The notes beneath the pieces are model-generated. The model was not told where the DNA came from. It ran no database searches and was given only the letters and a program-made list of their open reading frames with translations. Of a stretch of DNA of 64,000 nt, positions 53,402 through 61,580 are shown piece by piece; the stretch's first letter is position 1, and the number at the start of each line of letters is the position of its first letter. The stretch is from Chitinophagales bacterium (GTDB lineage Bacteria; Bacteroidota; Bacteroidia; Chitinophagales; Chitinophagaceae). Where the stretch lies: the NCBI GenBank assembly GCA_017303835.1, contig JAFLBI010000001.1, positions 1,364,001 to 1,428,000 on the forward strand, given 5' to 3'. The translations under genes were made by a program, and so were the position numbers.

Positions 53402-53442
53402 GAGAAGGATGTAGTAACGACACTACATCCTTCTCGTTTTTA
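53402..53442 (+). terminator. Terminator after receiver gene 2, containing the dyad
   Basis: Stem GAGAAGGATGTAGT with ACTACATCCTTCTC (53402-53415 and 53422-53435), loop AACGAC, then GTTTTTAT. The dyad TGTAGT-N6-ACTACA is at 53410-53427. It lies about 60 nt upstream of the GH5 promoter module. Confidence 0.82.
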
Positions 53443-53487
53443 TACCATACACACATCACAGAATCATGATGCGCTAAACACGTCCTG

Positions 53488-53523
53488 CACTACAGCCGCC
53501 GGGTCTGCGAATTCGTCCCTTTG
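53488..53523 (+). promoter_or_regulatory. Promoter module CACTACA-N24-CTTTG, copy 3 (GH5 gene)
   Basis: CACTACA at 53488-53494, 24 nt, CTTTG at 53519-53523, followed by AATTGTAAAAC and the ATG of the GH5 gene after 19 nt. The same boxes and spacing as in front of both receiver genes show that the glycosidase and the receivers are coregulated. Confidence 0.65.
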
Positions 53524-53542
53524 AATTGTAAAACAAAGGAAT

Positions 53543-54619
53543 ATGAAACGCAATCTCAACAACGGAAACAGAAGCTGGATAAGGGTTTCAGCACTTGCTC
53601 TTCTCTTCGCTTTCAACAGCATTCTTGCTTTCGCTTTTGATAATCCAATGGTTGGTGCTTCACGTTTCGGAGTTACTCTTTCTGGTCCTGAATTCGGACA
53701 AAAGCAAATGCCTGGTGTTTACGGTAAAGACTATATCTATCCTAGTGAAAAAGAAGTTGCTTACTACGCTTCTAAGAATATCAACAAATTTCACCTGCCT
53801 GTAAGATGGGAAAGAATCCAAAGAAAATTAGGTGGTGCTTTAGATGCAGTTGAGGTTAAGCGCATCAAAGACTTCCTGAATGTTTGTGATAAGTATGATG
53901 CTTCAGTAATTATCAATATCCAGAACTACGGTCGCTACACTTTAAATGGTGTTGAAGTTAGACTGGGTTCTGATACTGTTAGCAACGCTCATTTCCGTGA
54001 CCTGTGGAAGAAAATGGCTGCAGCTTTCAATAGCCATCCTGTTGTAATTGGTTTTAACCTGATGGCAGAACCCCATGATCTGGGAAGCGGCAAATGGTTC
54101 GCAGCTGCTCAGGAAGCTATCAACGCTATCAGAGAGATCAGCAATAAGCAACTGATCCTGGTAGATGGTGACAGCTGGGCTAACGCTGCTAACTGGGAAA
54201 AACACAGTGATATCCTGAAAAACCTGGTTGACCCCGCTAATAAGATTGTTTACAACGCACACATCTATTTCGATGCTGACCATTCAGGTTCTTATGCTAA
54301 CAGCAATGACCCTAACAAAAAAGACAAAAACATCGGTGTTAAAAAAGCCATGCAGTTTGTAGAGTGGCTGAAGAAGAATAACAAAATCGGCTATTTCGGT
54401 GAATTCGGTATTCCTTCTAACGACCCCGATTGGTTCCCTGTTCTGAACAATTTCCTCGAGTACATCAACAGAAACAATATCAGTGCTTCTAGCTGGGGTG
54501 CTGGTCCATGGTGGGGTAACTACCCACTGTCTATCGAGCCAGTTAACAATCAGGACAAGCCCCAACTGGTAGCTATTCTGAAGTATGCTAACAATAACGC
54601 AATCGTAGCCAAAAACTAA
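53543..54619 (+). CDS. Secreted GH5-family glycoside hydrolase (endoglucanase-like)
   Basis: The 358-residue protein has a signal peptide (about 1-31, ALALLFAFNSILAFA) and one GH5 TIM-barrel domain: FHLPVRWERIQ (strand 2), the acid/base Glu176 in NLMAEPHDL (N-x-x-x-E-P form), NAHIYFDAD (catalytic-site His/Tyr), nucleophile Glu287 in GYFGEFGIP, and the tryptophans in SASSWGAGPWWG. Retaining beta-1,4-glycanase activity on cellulose or a related glucan is likely; no carbohydrate-binding module or sorting tail is present. It is embedded among signalling genes instead of polysaccharide-utilisation genes, which is odd. The next receiver gene starts 24 nt after its stop. Confidence 0.9.
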   Translation: MKRNLNNGNRSWIRVSALALLFAFNSILAFAFDNPMVGASRFGVTLSGPEFGQKQMPGVYGKDYIYPSEKEVAYYASKNINKFHLPVRWERIQRKLGGALDAVEVKRIKDFLNVCDKYDASVIINIQNYGRYTLNGVEVRLGSDTVSNAHFRDLWKKMAAAFNSHPVVIGFNLMAEPHDLGSGKWFAAAQEAINAIREISNKQLILVDGDSWANAANWEKHSDILKNLVDPANKIVYNAHIYFDADHSGSYANSNDPNKKDKNIGVKKAMQFVEWLKKNNKIGYFGEFGIPSNDPDWFPVLNNFLEYINRNNISASSWGAGPWWGNYPLSIEPVNNQDKPQLVAILKYANNNAIVAKN

Positions 54620-54643
54620 TACATCCATTCAAAACCAGAAACC

Positions 54644-55093
54644 ATGACAAACACAATGACTGAAATGAACAAGACCATGAACCCCTTGGTACTTAGCGGA
54701 TTCAAAGAGGGACTGGCTGAGGAGGTGATTTTCCTGGACGACAACATGATGATCAATCAAATCAACATGCTGAGCGTGAAGAAAATTGACCCTTCCATCA
54801 AAGTGTCTGTATTCACCAATGTACCTCAGGCGCTGGATTATATCCGGAAAAATCCGGATACACCCAGAATCATCTTTACAGACCTGGACATGGGTGTACA
54901 CTCAGGCTGGGACTTCATTGATGCTTACGAAGCTATGCACCTGCCCTGGCCGGTGAATATCATGACCGCTTCCATAGCGCAGGAAGACATGGGTAAGTCT
55001 GATCAGTACAGCTGCGTACGTGATTATATCAGCAAGCCTGCAAGAATTCAACAATTGCAGATCTTACTAAAACAACCATTGCTCGCGGCCTAA
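54644..55093 (+). CDS. Receiver-only response regulator protein, type 2
   Basis: The 149-residue protein is one receiver domain with a 25-residue N-terminal extension: Asp32-Asp33 (VIFLDDNMM), phosphoacceptor Asp80 (IIFTDLDMG), Thr108 (IMTASI) and Lys131 (YISKPA). It resembles the C-terminal receiver of the PAS protein encoded next (SGWDFxxxYxAxxxPWxVxIxTxSxxQEDxxK in both), more than the two receivers at 52290 and 52910. It is probably cotranscribed with the GH5 gene (24-nt gap). Confidence 0.87.
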   Translation: MTNTMTEMNKTMNPLVLSGFKEGLAEEVIFLDDNMMINQINMLSVKKIDPSIKVSVFTNVPQALDYIRKNPDTPRIIFTDLDMGVHSGWDFIDAYEAMHLPWPVNIMTASIAQEDMGKSDQYSCVRDYISKPARIQQLQILLKQPLLAA

Positions 55094-55165
55094 ACACAAC
55101 AGCGCTCACAGGTTATTCTCTTAATAAAATAAGGGAAGGGTGCTTTATTGTGCATACCTGATTCT

Positions 55166-55183
55166 TGTAGTAATTAAACTACA
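55166..55183 (+). promoter_or_regulatory. Dyad TGTAGT-N6-ACTACA upstream of the PAS-REC gene
   Basis: TGTAGT (55166-55171), AATTAA, ACTACA (55178-55183). It lacks the GC-rich stem extension of the three terminator copies, so a terminator role is unlikely and an operator role is favoured. It lies 95 nt before the start of the PAS-REC gene. Confidence 0.55.
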
Positions 55184-55278
55184 AAAAAGAGGAATTACCC
55201 GACAAAGCACTCACGGCAATTGTGAGGTAACACATGCATGAATCAGCAGAACTTGCATGAACAGCTTAAAAAATTCCT

Positions 55279-57084
55279 ATGAAAAGCTCATTAAAAACCA
55301 GCATTGCGCACCTGAGCAATAGTCCTACACTATACGCTTTATCAACAGATTTCCAGGGAAATATCCTTTACTACAATCACCTGTTTGGCGAACACTTTCA
55401 ACAGGAGAATATTTTACTGGAAGGCTATCCTTTTGCTAATCTCTTTTCGGCCGAAGCAGCTGGTCAATTTCAAAAAGCTTTGCGTAAGTGCATGACGGAT
55501 GTATCTCAAAACATTCGATTACAACTGACACACAAAACAGAAAAAAGTAAGCGTTATAATTTTGATTACGCCATACTCCGTGATGATGATGCCATTCCTC
55601 AAGGCATATTACTGATTGGCTATCCCACAAACGAACATTCCGCACAACATAATGATGAGGGCAACTATACCTCAAAAAGACTCAAGGAAGCAACATATGA
55701 AGCTCCTGCAATGATCTGGATGTGTGATCAACACAACCAACTATGTTTTGCCAATGCGGCATATCTGACATTCAAAGGCTCTACCCTGATTGAAGAAAAA
55801 GAAACCAACAGAATGCAGCATGTATGGGGAGATGATCTCGAACAAACCAAAAAAAATCTGGATGCATTCTTAGCACAAAGAAAACCTTTTGAAATGCGTT
55901 ACCGCATTCTTCGGAAAAATGGCAAAATGGCCTGGGTTACTGACAGGGCCAAGCCATTCTTTGATGCTGCTGGAAATTATATGGGCTTTATTGGCGTATG
56001 TAATGATGTTACTGATAAAATTGAAACACACTTAGAGCTGGGCAAACAAATGGCAGAATTGGAAAAAATAAAAACAGATCAGGAACAACTGAATATCATC
56101 GTTACTAAAATCAACAGTGGAATCGTTATCACGGATGCTGAGATGCAAATCAATTGGTGTAACCCAGGCTTTAGCAATCTGACCGGATATGGGTTAAAGG
56201 AAGTGATAGGCAGAAATTTCCATCGTCTGCTGGAGGGTAACAGTACAGATGCCAGTTCCGTTGAAAAGATTGAGAGTCATCTGCAAAAAGGCATCAATAT
56301 CAGGATAGATATTGCTTATCAAACAAGAAGAGGCATTGATATCTGGGCTGATGCCGCTTTTGAACCAATTTATGATGATCAATCCGTTCTAAAGGGATAT
56401 TTCATCGTGCTGAATGACATCTCCCAGATCAAACGATCTGAAAAAGAGGTCAAAAAACAAATAGACCACCTGAAAAAGCTTTCATTCATCAGCTCACACG
56501 AGCTACGCCATGAATTTGCCAAGATGTTGCAAATTTTATACACGGTTAAACTTAAGGAGCCAAACATATTCCACTATCAATCTGCACTTCAGGACATTGA
56601 GAAAGCAGCGAATTTCATCAACAAGGTCATCTATACCATGAATGATGAGATCAACTTCGCTACAACCAGCAATATCTCATTAAGCCATATCCTGAAAATT
56701 GAACTCGAAGAAGTGGTATTAATAGACGATGATCCTATGGTAAACCGTTTAAATGAACTGGTACTGGAGTATGCAATGCCCGGCACCAGGATTCAAAAAT
56801 TTTACGATACAGCAACTGCTATCAACTATCTAAGAGAGCAACCATCCATCAAGAGAACCATTTTCCTTGACCTAAATCTGGAGAAAGAATCCGGTTGGGA
56901 TTTCCTGGAAACTTATCATGCATTGAATCAACCTTGGACTGTTATGATCCTTACCTCCTCTGTAGATCAGGAAGATATCGCAAAAGCAAAACAATATCGT
57001 TGCGTTGGACAATACCTAACAAAACCGTTGACAGTAGCACAAATTGAGCAATTACAACAACTAAGAGTAGACAAAGTGGCATAG
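55279..57084 (+). CDS. PAS-PAS-PAS-DHp-like-REC signalling protein without an ATPase domain
   Basis: The 601-residue cytoplasmic protein has a divergent PAS (about 10-118), a second PAS/PAC (about 138-250, YRILRKNGKMAWVTDRAKP), a third (about 272-385, WCNPGFSNLTGYGLKEVIGRNF), then a HisKA-like two-helix segment with His407 (FISSHELRHEFAKML), and a C-terminal receiver (about 476-595: DDD at 483-485, phosphoacceptor Asp531 in FLDLNLEKESG, Lys582 in LTKPL). No HATPase_c motifs are seen between DHp and REC, so it cannot autophosphorylate in the normal way. It might relay phosphoryl groups between another kinase and the receiver proteins around it. Confidence 0.88.
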   Translation: MKSSLKTSIAHLSNSPTLYALSTDFQGNILYYNHLFGEHFQQENILLEGYPFANLFSAEAAGQFQKALRKCMTDVSQNIRLQLTHKTEKSKRYNFDYAILRDDDAIPQGILLIGYPTNEHSAQHNDEGNYTSKRLKEATYEAPAMIWMCDQHNQLCFANAAYLTFKGSTLIEEKETNRMQHVWGDDLEQTKKNLDAFLAQRKPFEMRYRILRKNGKMAWVTDRAKPFFDAAGNYMGFIGVCNDVTDKIETHLELGKQMAELEKIKTDQEQLNIIVTKINSGIVITDAEMQINWCNPGFSNLTGYGLKEVIGRNFHRLLEGNSTDASSVEKIESHLQKGINIRIDIAYQTRRGIDIWADAAFEPIYDDQSVLKGYFIVLNDISQIKRSEKEVKKQIDHLKKLSFISSHELRHEFAKMLQILYTVKLKEPNIFHYQSALQDIEKAANFINKVIYTMNDEINFATTSNISLSHILKIELEEVVLIDDDPMVNRLNELVLEYAMPGTRIQKFYDTATAINYLREQPSIKRTIFLDLNLEKESGWDFLETYHALNQPWTVMILTSSVDQEDIAKAKQYRCVGQYLTKPLTVAQIEQLQQLRVDKVA

Positions 57085-57117
57085 TACACTGAACTAAGAA
57101 ATAATTAACAGCCTGAT

Positions 57118-57570
57118 ATGTACATTTATAGAAATGACGAAGCAGTAAAAAATGTAATGATCGAAAATCCAACATATCAAAACGCCGATACCTATCAACA
57201 AATCATCCTGATAGATGATGATCGGATCACGAATATCCTCAGCACACGTATGCTAAGTAAGTATGCTCCTGATCTATCTGTACAAGTATTTGAGGATATT
57301 GATTCCGCAGTTGCACATGTTGGTAAACTCACAGACCCGGAGAACTACCTTATACTTTTAGACCTGAATTTTCCGGTTAAAAGTGGCTGGGACTTTCTTG
57401 AAGCATATAAGCACATGACCGATAAGGCGAATGTGGTTGTACTTACATCATCTATTGATGAGTCGGACAGGCAAAAAGCACTAAGCTATGCTACGGTAAG
57501 AAAGTTTCTGTCGAAGCCCCTCAATGCAACACTCATTGAGCAGTTGAAAAAAATGGAGAAAATCAGTTAA
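57118..57570 (+). CDS. Receiver-only response regulator protein, type 3
   Basis: The protein of 150 residues is a receiver domain with a short N-terminal tail: DDD at 33-35 (ILIDDDRITN), phosphoacceptor Asp82 (LLDLNFPV), Thr110 (VLTSSI) and Lys133 (FLSKPL). It is related to the receiver of the PAS protein encoded 33 nt upstream (SGWDFLExY, LTSSxD), so it is probably a derived duplicate and in the same operon. It ends in a 4-nt tail-to-tail overlap with the proline dehydrogenase gene. Confidence 0.87.
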   Translation: MYIYRNDEAVKNVMIENPTYQNADTYQQIILIDDDRITNILSTRMLSKYAPDLSVQVFEDIDSAVAHVGKLTDPENYLILLDLNFPVKSGWDFLEAYKHMTDKANVVVLTSSIDESDRQKALSYATVRKFLSKPLNATLIEQLKKMEKIS

Positions 57571-58757
57571 GCAGATTTTCTTCTGGCGCGCTCTTTTTCT
57601 ATCAATATCAGCTCGCGGCCTGTTTGTCCGGCCACACTACTGTTTTCCTGTGCTCTGCGCATCAAGTAAGGTATAACATCACCGATAGGTCCAAAAGGCA
57701 GGTATTTGCTTACACTATATCCTTCCTTAGCCAGATTAAATGTAATGTTATCACTCATGCCATACAGCTGAGAAAAATGCACGTGCGGGTGATTGTGTGC
57801 AATGCCCTTAGCATGCATCAATTCAGCAGCCAGGAGGTTGCTCTTTTCGTTGTGTGATGCCACAATCACTGAGATAGTCTCAATATTATCGATGCAATAA
57901 GTTACAGCTGCATCAAAATCCTTATCAGTAGCTTCTTTATCTGGCTGTATTGGTGAGGGGTAGCCATGCTTTGCCGCACGCTCACGCTCTTTTTCCATGT
58001 ACGCACCACGCACCAACTTCACACCAAGCATCAGGTTTTTCTCTCTTGCAATTTGGTGAGACAAATGGAGGAAACGTAGTCTGTCGTGGCGGTACAATTG
58101 CAGGGTATTATACACAACTGCTTTCTCTGTATTAAACTCCTCCATCAATTCCATGGTAAGTCTGTCAACAGGATCCTGCAACCAGCTTTCTTCTGCATCT
58201 ACTAACACACCAATGCCTTTCTCAGCAGCTTCTGCACAAATGCGGTACATACGTTCACGTACACGATCCCACTCAGCAATTTCTTCTTCATGATCATGGA
58301 TACCACTTCTCAATCTGGGTGCATCATTCAATGTTTGCAATAAAGCAGAACGAGAGATACCAGTTACCTTAACACTGATGAATGGAATATTGGGTTGCGT
58401 TGCAGCGTAATCAATCACTTTCATGAACTGATCCATGGCATAATCAAAACCTGCTTCAGATTCTTTTCCTTCTACTCCATAATCCAGAATCACCTGAACA
58501 CCATATTTACCTAATACTGCACCGGCAGTAGCAGTTTCTTCCAGTGTTTCGCCACCTACAAACTGACTAAAAATGGTATTACGCACCAGCTTATTGATGA
58601 AAGGCATTTTCCCCTTGATCAATATAGGCGTGAGGATGGTTCCCAGTTTTACGAACCAGGAATACTGCATGGTAGAAAACAAAAACTTTGCTTTTCTCAG
58701 TGCCTTGTCAGACTTATAGGCAAAAGCATTCTCCGTATTATCAAAGGAAAGATTCAT
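57567..58757 (-). CDS. Proline dehydrogenase
   Basis: The 396-residue monofunctional enzyme is an FAD-binding TIM barrel that oxidises proline to pyrroline-5-carboxylate. LGKYGVQVILDYGVEGKE, ISVKVTGISR, VLVDAEESWLQDPVD, VVYNTLQLYRHDRL, LGVKLVRGAYMEKERERA and YLPFGPIGDVIPYLMRRAQENSS contain the conserved substrate and FAD residues. The aldehyde dehydrogenase partner is not in the window. Confidence 0.93.
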   Translation of the reverse strand: MNLSFDNTENAFAYKSDKALRKAKFLFSTMQYSWFVKLGTILTPILIKGKMPFINKLVRNTIFSQFVGGETLEETATAGAVLGKYGVQVILDYGVEGKESEAGFDYAMDQFMKVIDYAATQPNIPFISVKVTGISRSALLQTLNDAPRLRSGIHDHEEEIAEWDRVRERMYRICAEAAEKGIGVLVDAEESWLQDPVDRLTMELMEEFNTEKAVVYNTLQLYRHDRLRFLHLSHQIAREKNLMLGVKLVRGAYMEKERERAAKHGYPSPIQPDKEATDKDFDAAVTYCIDNIETISVIVASHNEKSNLLAAELMHAKGIAHNHPHVHFSQLYGMSDNITFNLAKEGYSVSKYLPFGPIGDVIPYLMRRAQENSSVAGQTGRELILIEKERARRKSA

Positions 58758-58834
58758 GGCCCGTCAGATATAAATTCACTGCGAATATCGGCACAGATGT
58801 ATGAAGTAAAAAATGCGTTTTATCAGTGGTTATA

Positions 58835-59551
58835 TCAAATTGCCTGATGATTGAAAGGCTGCAAGACCATTTCGCTCACTACCCCGCTGGCAGGCTGCTG
58901 ACAAAGAAACCATACCGCACGGGCAGCTTCCTCAGCAACAATCATTTTATCACGCTGCACACGCAGGTCAATGGTATCCCAGAAAGCTGAATCCACCCCA
59001 CCTAAGAACAGGTTGGTGATGCGGATATCGGTACGCTTCAGTTCTTCGCGGATACTCTGCATCATGCCGGTTAAGCCATATTTGCTGGCCGCATATGCTG
59101 CTGCTCCTGCCATTGGCACTTTACCCAAAACACCGGGAATATTGATGATCAAACCCTTTTTCTGCACTTTCATACCTGGCAAAAAGGCTTTTACCAACAG
59201 AAATGCGCCCAATAAATTGGTTTGGAGTGTCTGCATAAATTCCGCCTCACTCAATTGCTCAATAGGCTTGATAATGCCAATTCCAGCCGCATTCACCAGA
59301 ATATCCACTTCACCCAAAGCTTGAATGGCTTTCTGATGCAAAGCATCAATATCTGCCGACTTACTCAGATCAGCAGCATGATAGCGATCTGTGCCCAGGC
59401 CGATACCCTGTGCCACCTGCATCAATTTCTCCTGATTCCTGCCGGTAATCAATACTTGTGCCCCGCTTTGTACCAGCATACGAGCAATTTGTTTACCGAT
59501 ATCACCGGTTGCACCGGCTAGCACTACCCTTTTTCCTTTCAGCGTTTCCAT
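58835..59551 (-). CDS. SDR-family oxidoreductase
   Basis: From METLKGKRVVLAG (ATG at 59551) the protein is 238 residues. Classical short-chain dehydrogenase motifs are present: GATGDIGKQIA (T-G-x-x-x-G-x-G variant), NAAGIG, the catalytic YAASKYG (Y-x-x-x-K) and a C-terminal MVLQPFNHQ. The N-terminal glycine loop GATGDIG is a variant of the usual TGASxGIG. Substrate unknown. The gene is divergent from the photolyase operon by 56 nt, and similar SDRs accompany photolyase genes in other bacteria, so a link is possible. Confidence 0.88.
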   Translation of the reverse strand: METLKGKRVVLAGATGDIGKQIARMLVQSGAQVLITGRNQEKLMQVAQGIGLGTDRYHAADLSKSADIDALHQKAIQALGEVDILVNAAGIGIIKPIEQLSEAEFMQTLQTNLLGAFLLVKAFLPGMKVQKKGLIINIPGVLGKVPMAGAAAYAASKYGLTGMMQSIREELKRTDIRITNLFLGGVDSAFWDTIDLRVQRDKMIVAEEAARAVWFLCQQPASGVVSEMVLQPFNHQAI

Positions 59552-59607
59552 GAAATTGTCTGGTTTTGCAATAGAACATTGCAACGGGTAAATTGTTTAT
59601 CCGGTAC

Positions 59608-61101
59608 ATGAAAGCCATCAGCCTGATTTTTCCGCATCAGCTATTCCGCCAGCACCCAGCTTTGGAGCTATACAGACCTGTTGTATTGTTGGAAGAATGG
59701 TTGTATTTCAGGCAATACCACTTCCATCAGCAAAAGCTGATGCTTCATAGAGCCAGTATGCGCTGGTATGCCCAACTGCTGAGAGAAAAAGGTTATCAAG
59801 TAGCATATGTAGAAGCAACAGATAATCGGGCAGATATAAGAGACCTCATTCAGGATTTATACCAACAAGGGTATACGGGTATTTACACCGTAAACCCCTC
59901 AGACGATTGGCTGCTGCGCAGGATGCAAAACGCTTGTAATAAACGTTCTATTGAATTAACGCTTTTACCCAATCCGAATTTTCTGAATGAACCCGCCGAT
60001 ACCAACATACCAAAGAATGGCAAGCAACTATTCTATCAAACGGGCTTTTATATTCAGCAACGCAAACAGCGAAAACTACTGCTGGACGCCCAAGGTGGGC
60101 CTTTAGGCGGGCAGTGGACTTTTGATGCGGATAACCGACAAAAATTTCCAGCAAAGGGTGTTTTACCTGGATACCAAATGCCGCAGTTAGATACACTTCG
60201 TGAAGAAGCGATTGATTATGTTCAGAAAAACTTTGCGCATCATTATGGTAGCACTGCACAACCATTTGCTGCGGGATGGTACCCAATCAATTTCGAAGAA
60301 ACCGATGCTTGGTTACAGCATTTCCTTCAACAACGTTTTCATGATTTTGGCATTTACGAAGATGCGATGGTGCCAGAAGCCGATATACTGTTTCATAGTG
60401 TATTGACACCGATGCTGAATATTGGATTAATCAATCCCGATGCAGTTATTGAGGCAGCAACACAGTATGCAGCCAAGCATGATGTTCCACTCAACTCATT
60501 AGAAGGATTTATCCGACAAATCATTGGCTGGCGCGAATTCATGCATTTGGTGTATCATAAAGCCGGCAGACAGCAAAGAACGAAGAACTACTGGCATTTT
60601 AGCAGAAAAATTCCGGCTGCATTTTGGAAAGGCGAAACAGGAATCGTTCCAATTGACATAGTGATCAAGCGCGTACTGCAATCTGGCTATTGCCACCATA
60701 TTGAAAGATTGATGGTGCTGGGCAATTTTATGTTGCTCTGCGAGTTTGATCCGGATGAAGTCTATCGCTGGTTTATGGAATTGTTTATTGATGCTTACGA
60801 CTGGGTGATGGTGCCTAATGTCTATGGCATGACACAGTTTGCAGATGGCGGACTCATCACCACCAAACCCTATATCAGCGGCAGCAATTATTTGATGAAA
60901 ATGGGCAATTGGCCCAAGGGTTCCTGGCAAGAAATCTGGGACGCGCTCTTCTGGCGTTTCATGCATGTACATCGCGATTTCTTTTTGCAAAATCCCAGAC
61001 TGGGTATGCTCATCAAAACATTCGATAAAATGCCGGAAGCAAAACGCGCCAATCATTTGCGTATTGCCAATGATTATCTCACCAAACTAGATCAGGCATG
61101 A
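59608..61101 (+). CDS. FeS-BCP-type photolyase/cryptochrome homologue lacking the Fe-S cysteines
   Basis: The 497-residue protein (ATG at 59608, MKAISLIFPHQLF) matches the PhrB/CryB (prokaryotic 6-4 photolyase) family: N-terminal Rossmann-like domain with LYRPVVLLEEWLYF and KLMLHRASMRWYA, and FAD-binding core SLEGFIRQIIGWREFMH, HHIERLMVLGNFMLL, FIDAYDWVMVPNVYGMTQFADGG and TTKPYISGSNYLMKMG. In PhrB the following segment holds C-x-x-C and another Cys for a 4Fe-4S cluster. Here it reads NWPKGSWQEIWDALFW without cysteine. Either repair of 6-4 photoproducts or a signalling role is possible. Confidence 0.85.
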   Translation: MKAISLIFPHQLFRQHPALELYRPVVLLEEWLYFRQYHFHQQKLMLHRASMRWYAQLLREKGYQVAYVEATDNRADIRDLIQDLYQQGYTGIYTVNPSDDWLLRRMQNACNKRSIELTLLPNPNFLNEPADTNIPKNGKQLFYQTGFYIQQRKQRKLLLDAQGGPLGGQWTFDADNRQKFPAKGVLPGYQMPQLDTLREEAIDYVQKNFAHHYGSTAQPFAAGWYPINFEETDAWLQHFLQQRFHDFGIYEDAMVPEADILFHSVLTPMLNIGLINPDAVIEAATQYAAKHDVPLNSLEGFIRQIIGWREFMHLVYHKAGRQQRTKNYWHFSRKIPAAFWKGETGIVPIDIVIKRVLQSGYCHHIERLMVLGNFMLLCEFDPDEVYRWFMELFIDAYDWVMVPNVYGMTQFADGGLITTKPYISGSNYLMKMGNWPKGSWQEIWDALFWRFMHVHRDFFLQNPRLGMLIKTFDKMPEAKRANHLRIANDYLTKLDQA

Positions 61102-61580
61102 GTATCCGTAAAAAACCTTGGAACCGTGTTGACCTGCCTGTGTACTCAGTGAGCAGTAAAGGTATTACAGACAATATGCATATCTGCACCTATGTAAGTG
61201 CAGTGAGTATGCAACCCAAACGCATGATGGTTGCACTCTATGCCGGTACCAGAACTTTGGCCAATGTAACAAAGACCAGACATTTTGTATTACAACTCTT
61301 GCATGAAGACCAATACAGATTGGTGAATCAATTAGGTAAACTAAGTGGCAACAATATTGATAAGATCAGTCGGCTTCAAAAAAGAAACCTACTCAGCACA
61401 TGGAACAACTATTTCATTTTAAAAGATGTATTGGCCGTGATGGAATTACAATCCATACAAATCATTCCCGCAGGTGATCATACCATGTTTCTCTGTGATG
61501 TCATCAGCTATAAAAACTTGAACGAAGGCAAAGCTTTAACCACGCGTATACTAAATGAAAAAGGCATTATCCGAATATGA
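61098..61580 (+). CDS. Flavin reductase-like FMN-binding protein
   Basis: The 160-residue protein looks like a flavin reductase-type split barrel (VDLPVYSVSSKG, NMHICTYVSAVSMQPKRMMVALYAGTRTLANVTKT, FVLQLLHEDQYRLVNQLGKLSG). It probably binds FMN; whether it supplies reduced flavin to the photolyases next to it is inference. It overlaps the photolyase stop by 4 nt (ATGA) and the next gene's start by 26 nt, so it is in one coupled operon. Confidence 0.82.
   Translation: MSIRKKPWNRVDLPVYSVSSKGITDNMHICTYVSAVSMQPKRMMVALYAGTRTLANVTKTRHFVLQLLHEDQYRLVNQLGKLSGNNIDKISRLQKRNLLSTWNNYFILKDVLAVMELQSIQIIPAGDHTMFLCDVISYKNLNEGKALTTRILNEKGIIRI

Noticed and set aside
55210-55226. Hairpin CTCAC-N7-GTGAG upstream of the PAS-REC gene
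   Set aside because: Only 5 bp, no repeat elsewhere in the cluster; likely chance.
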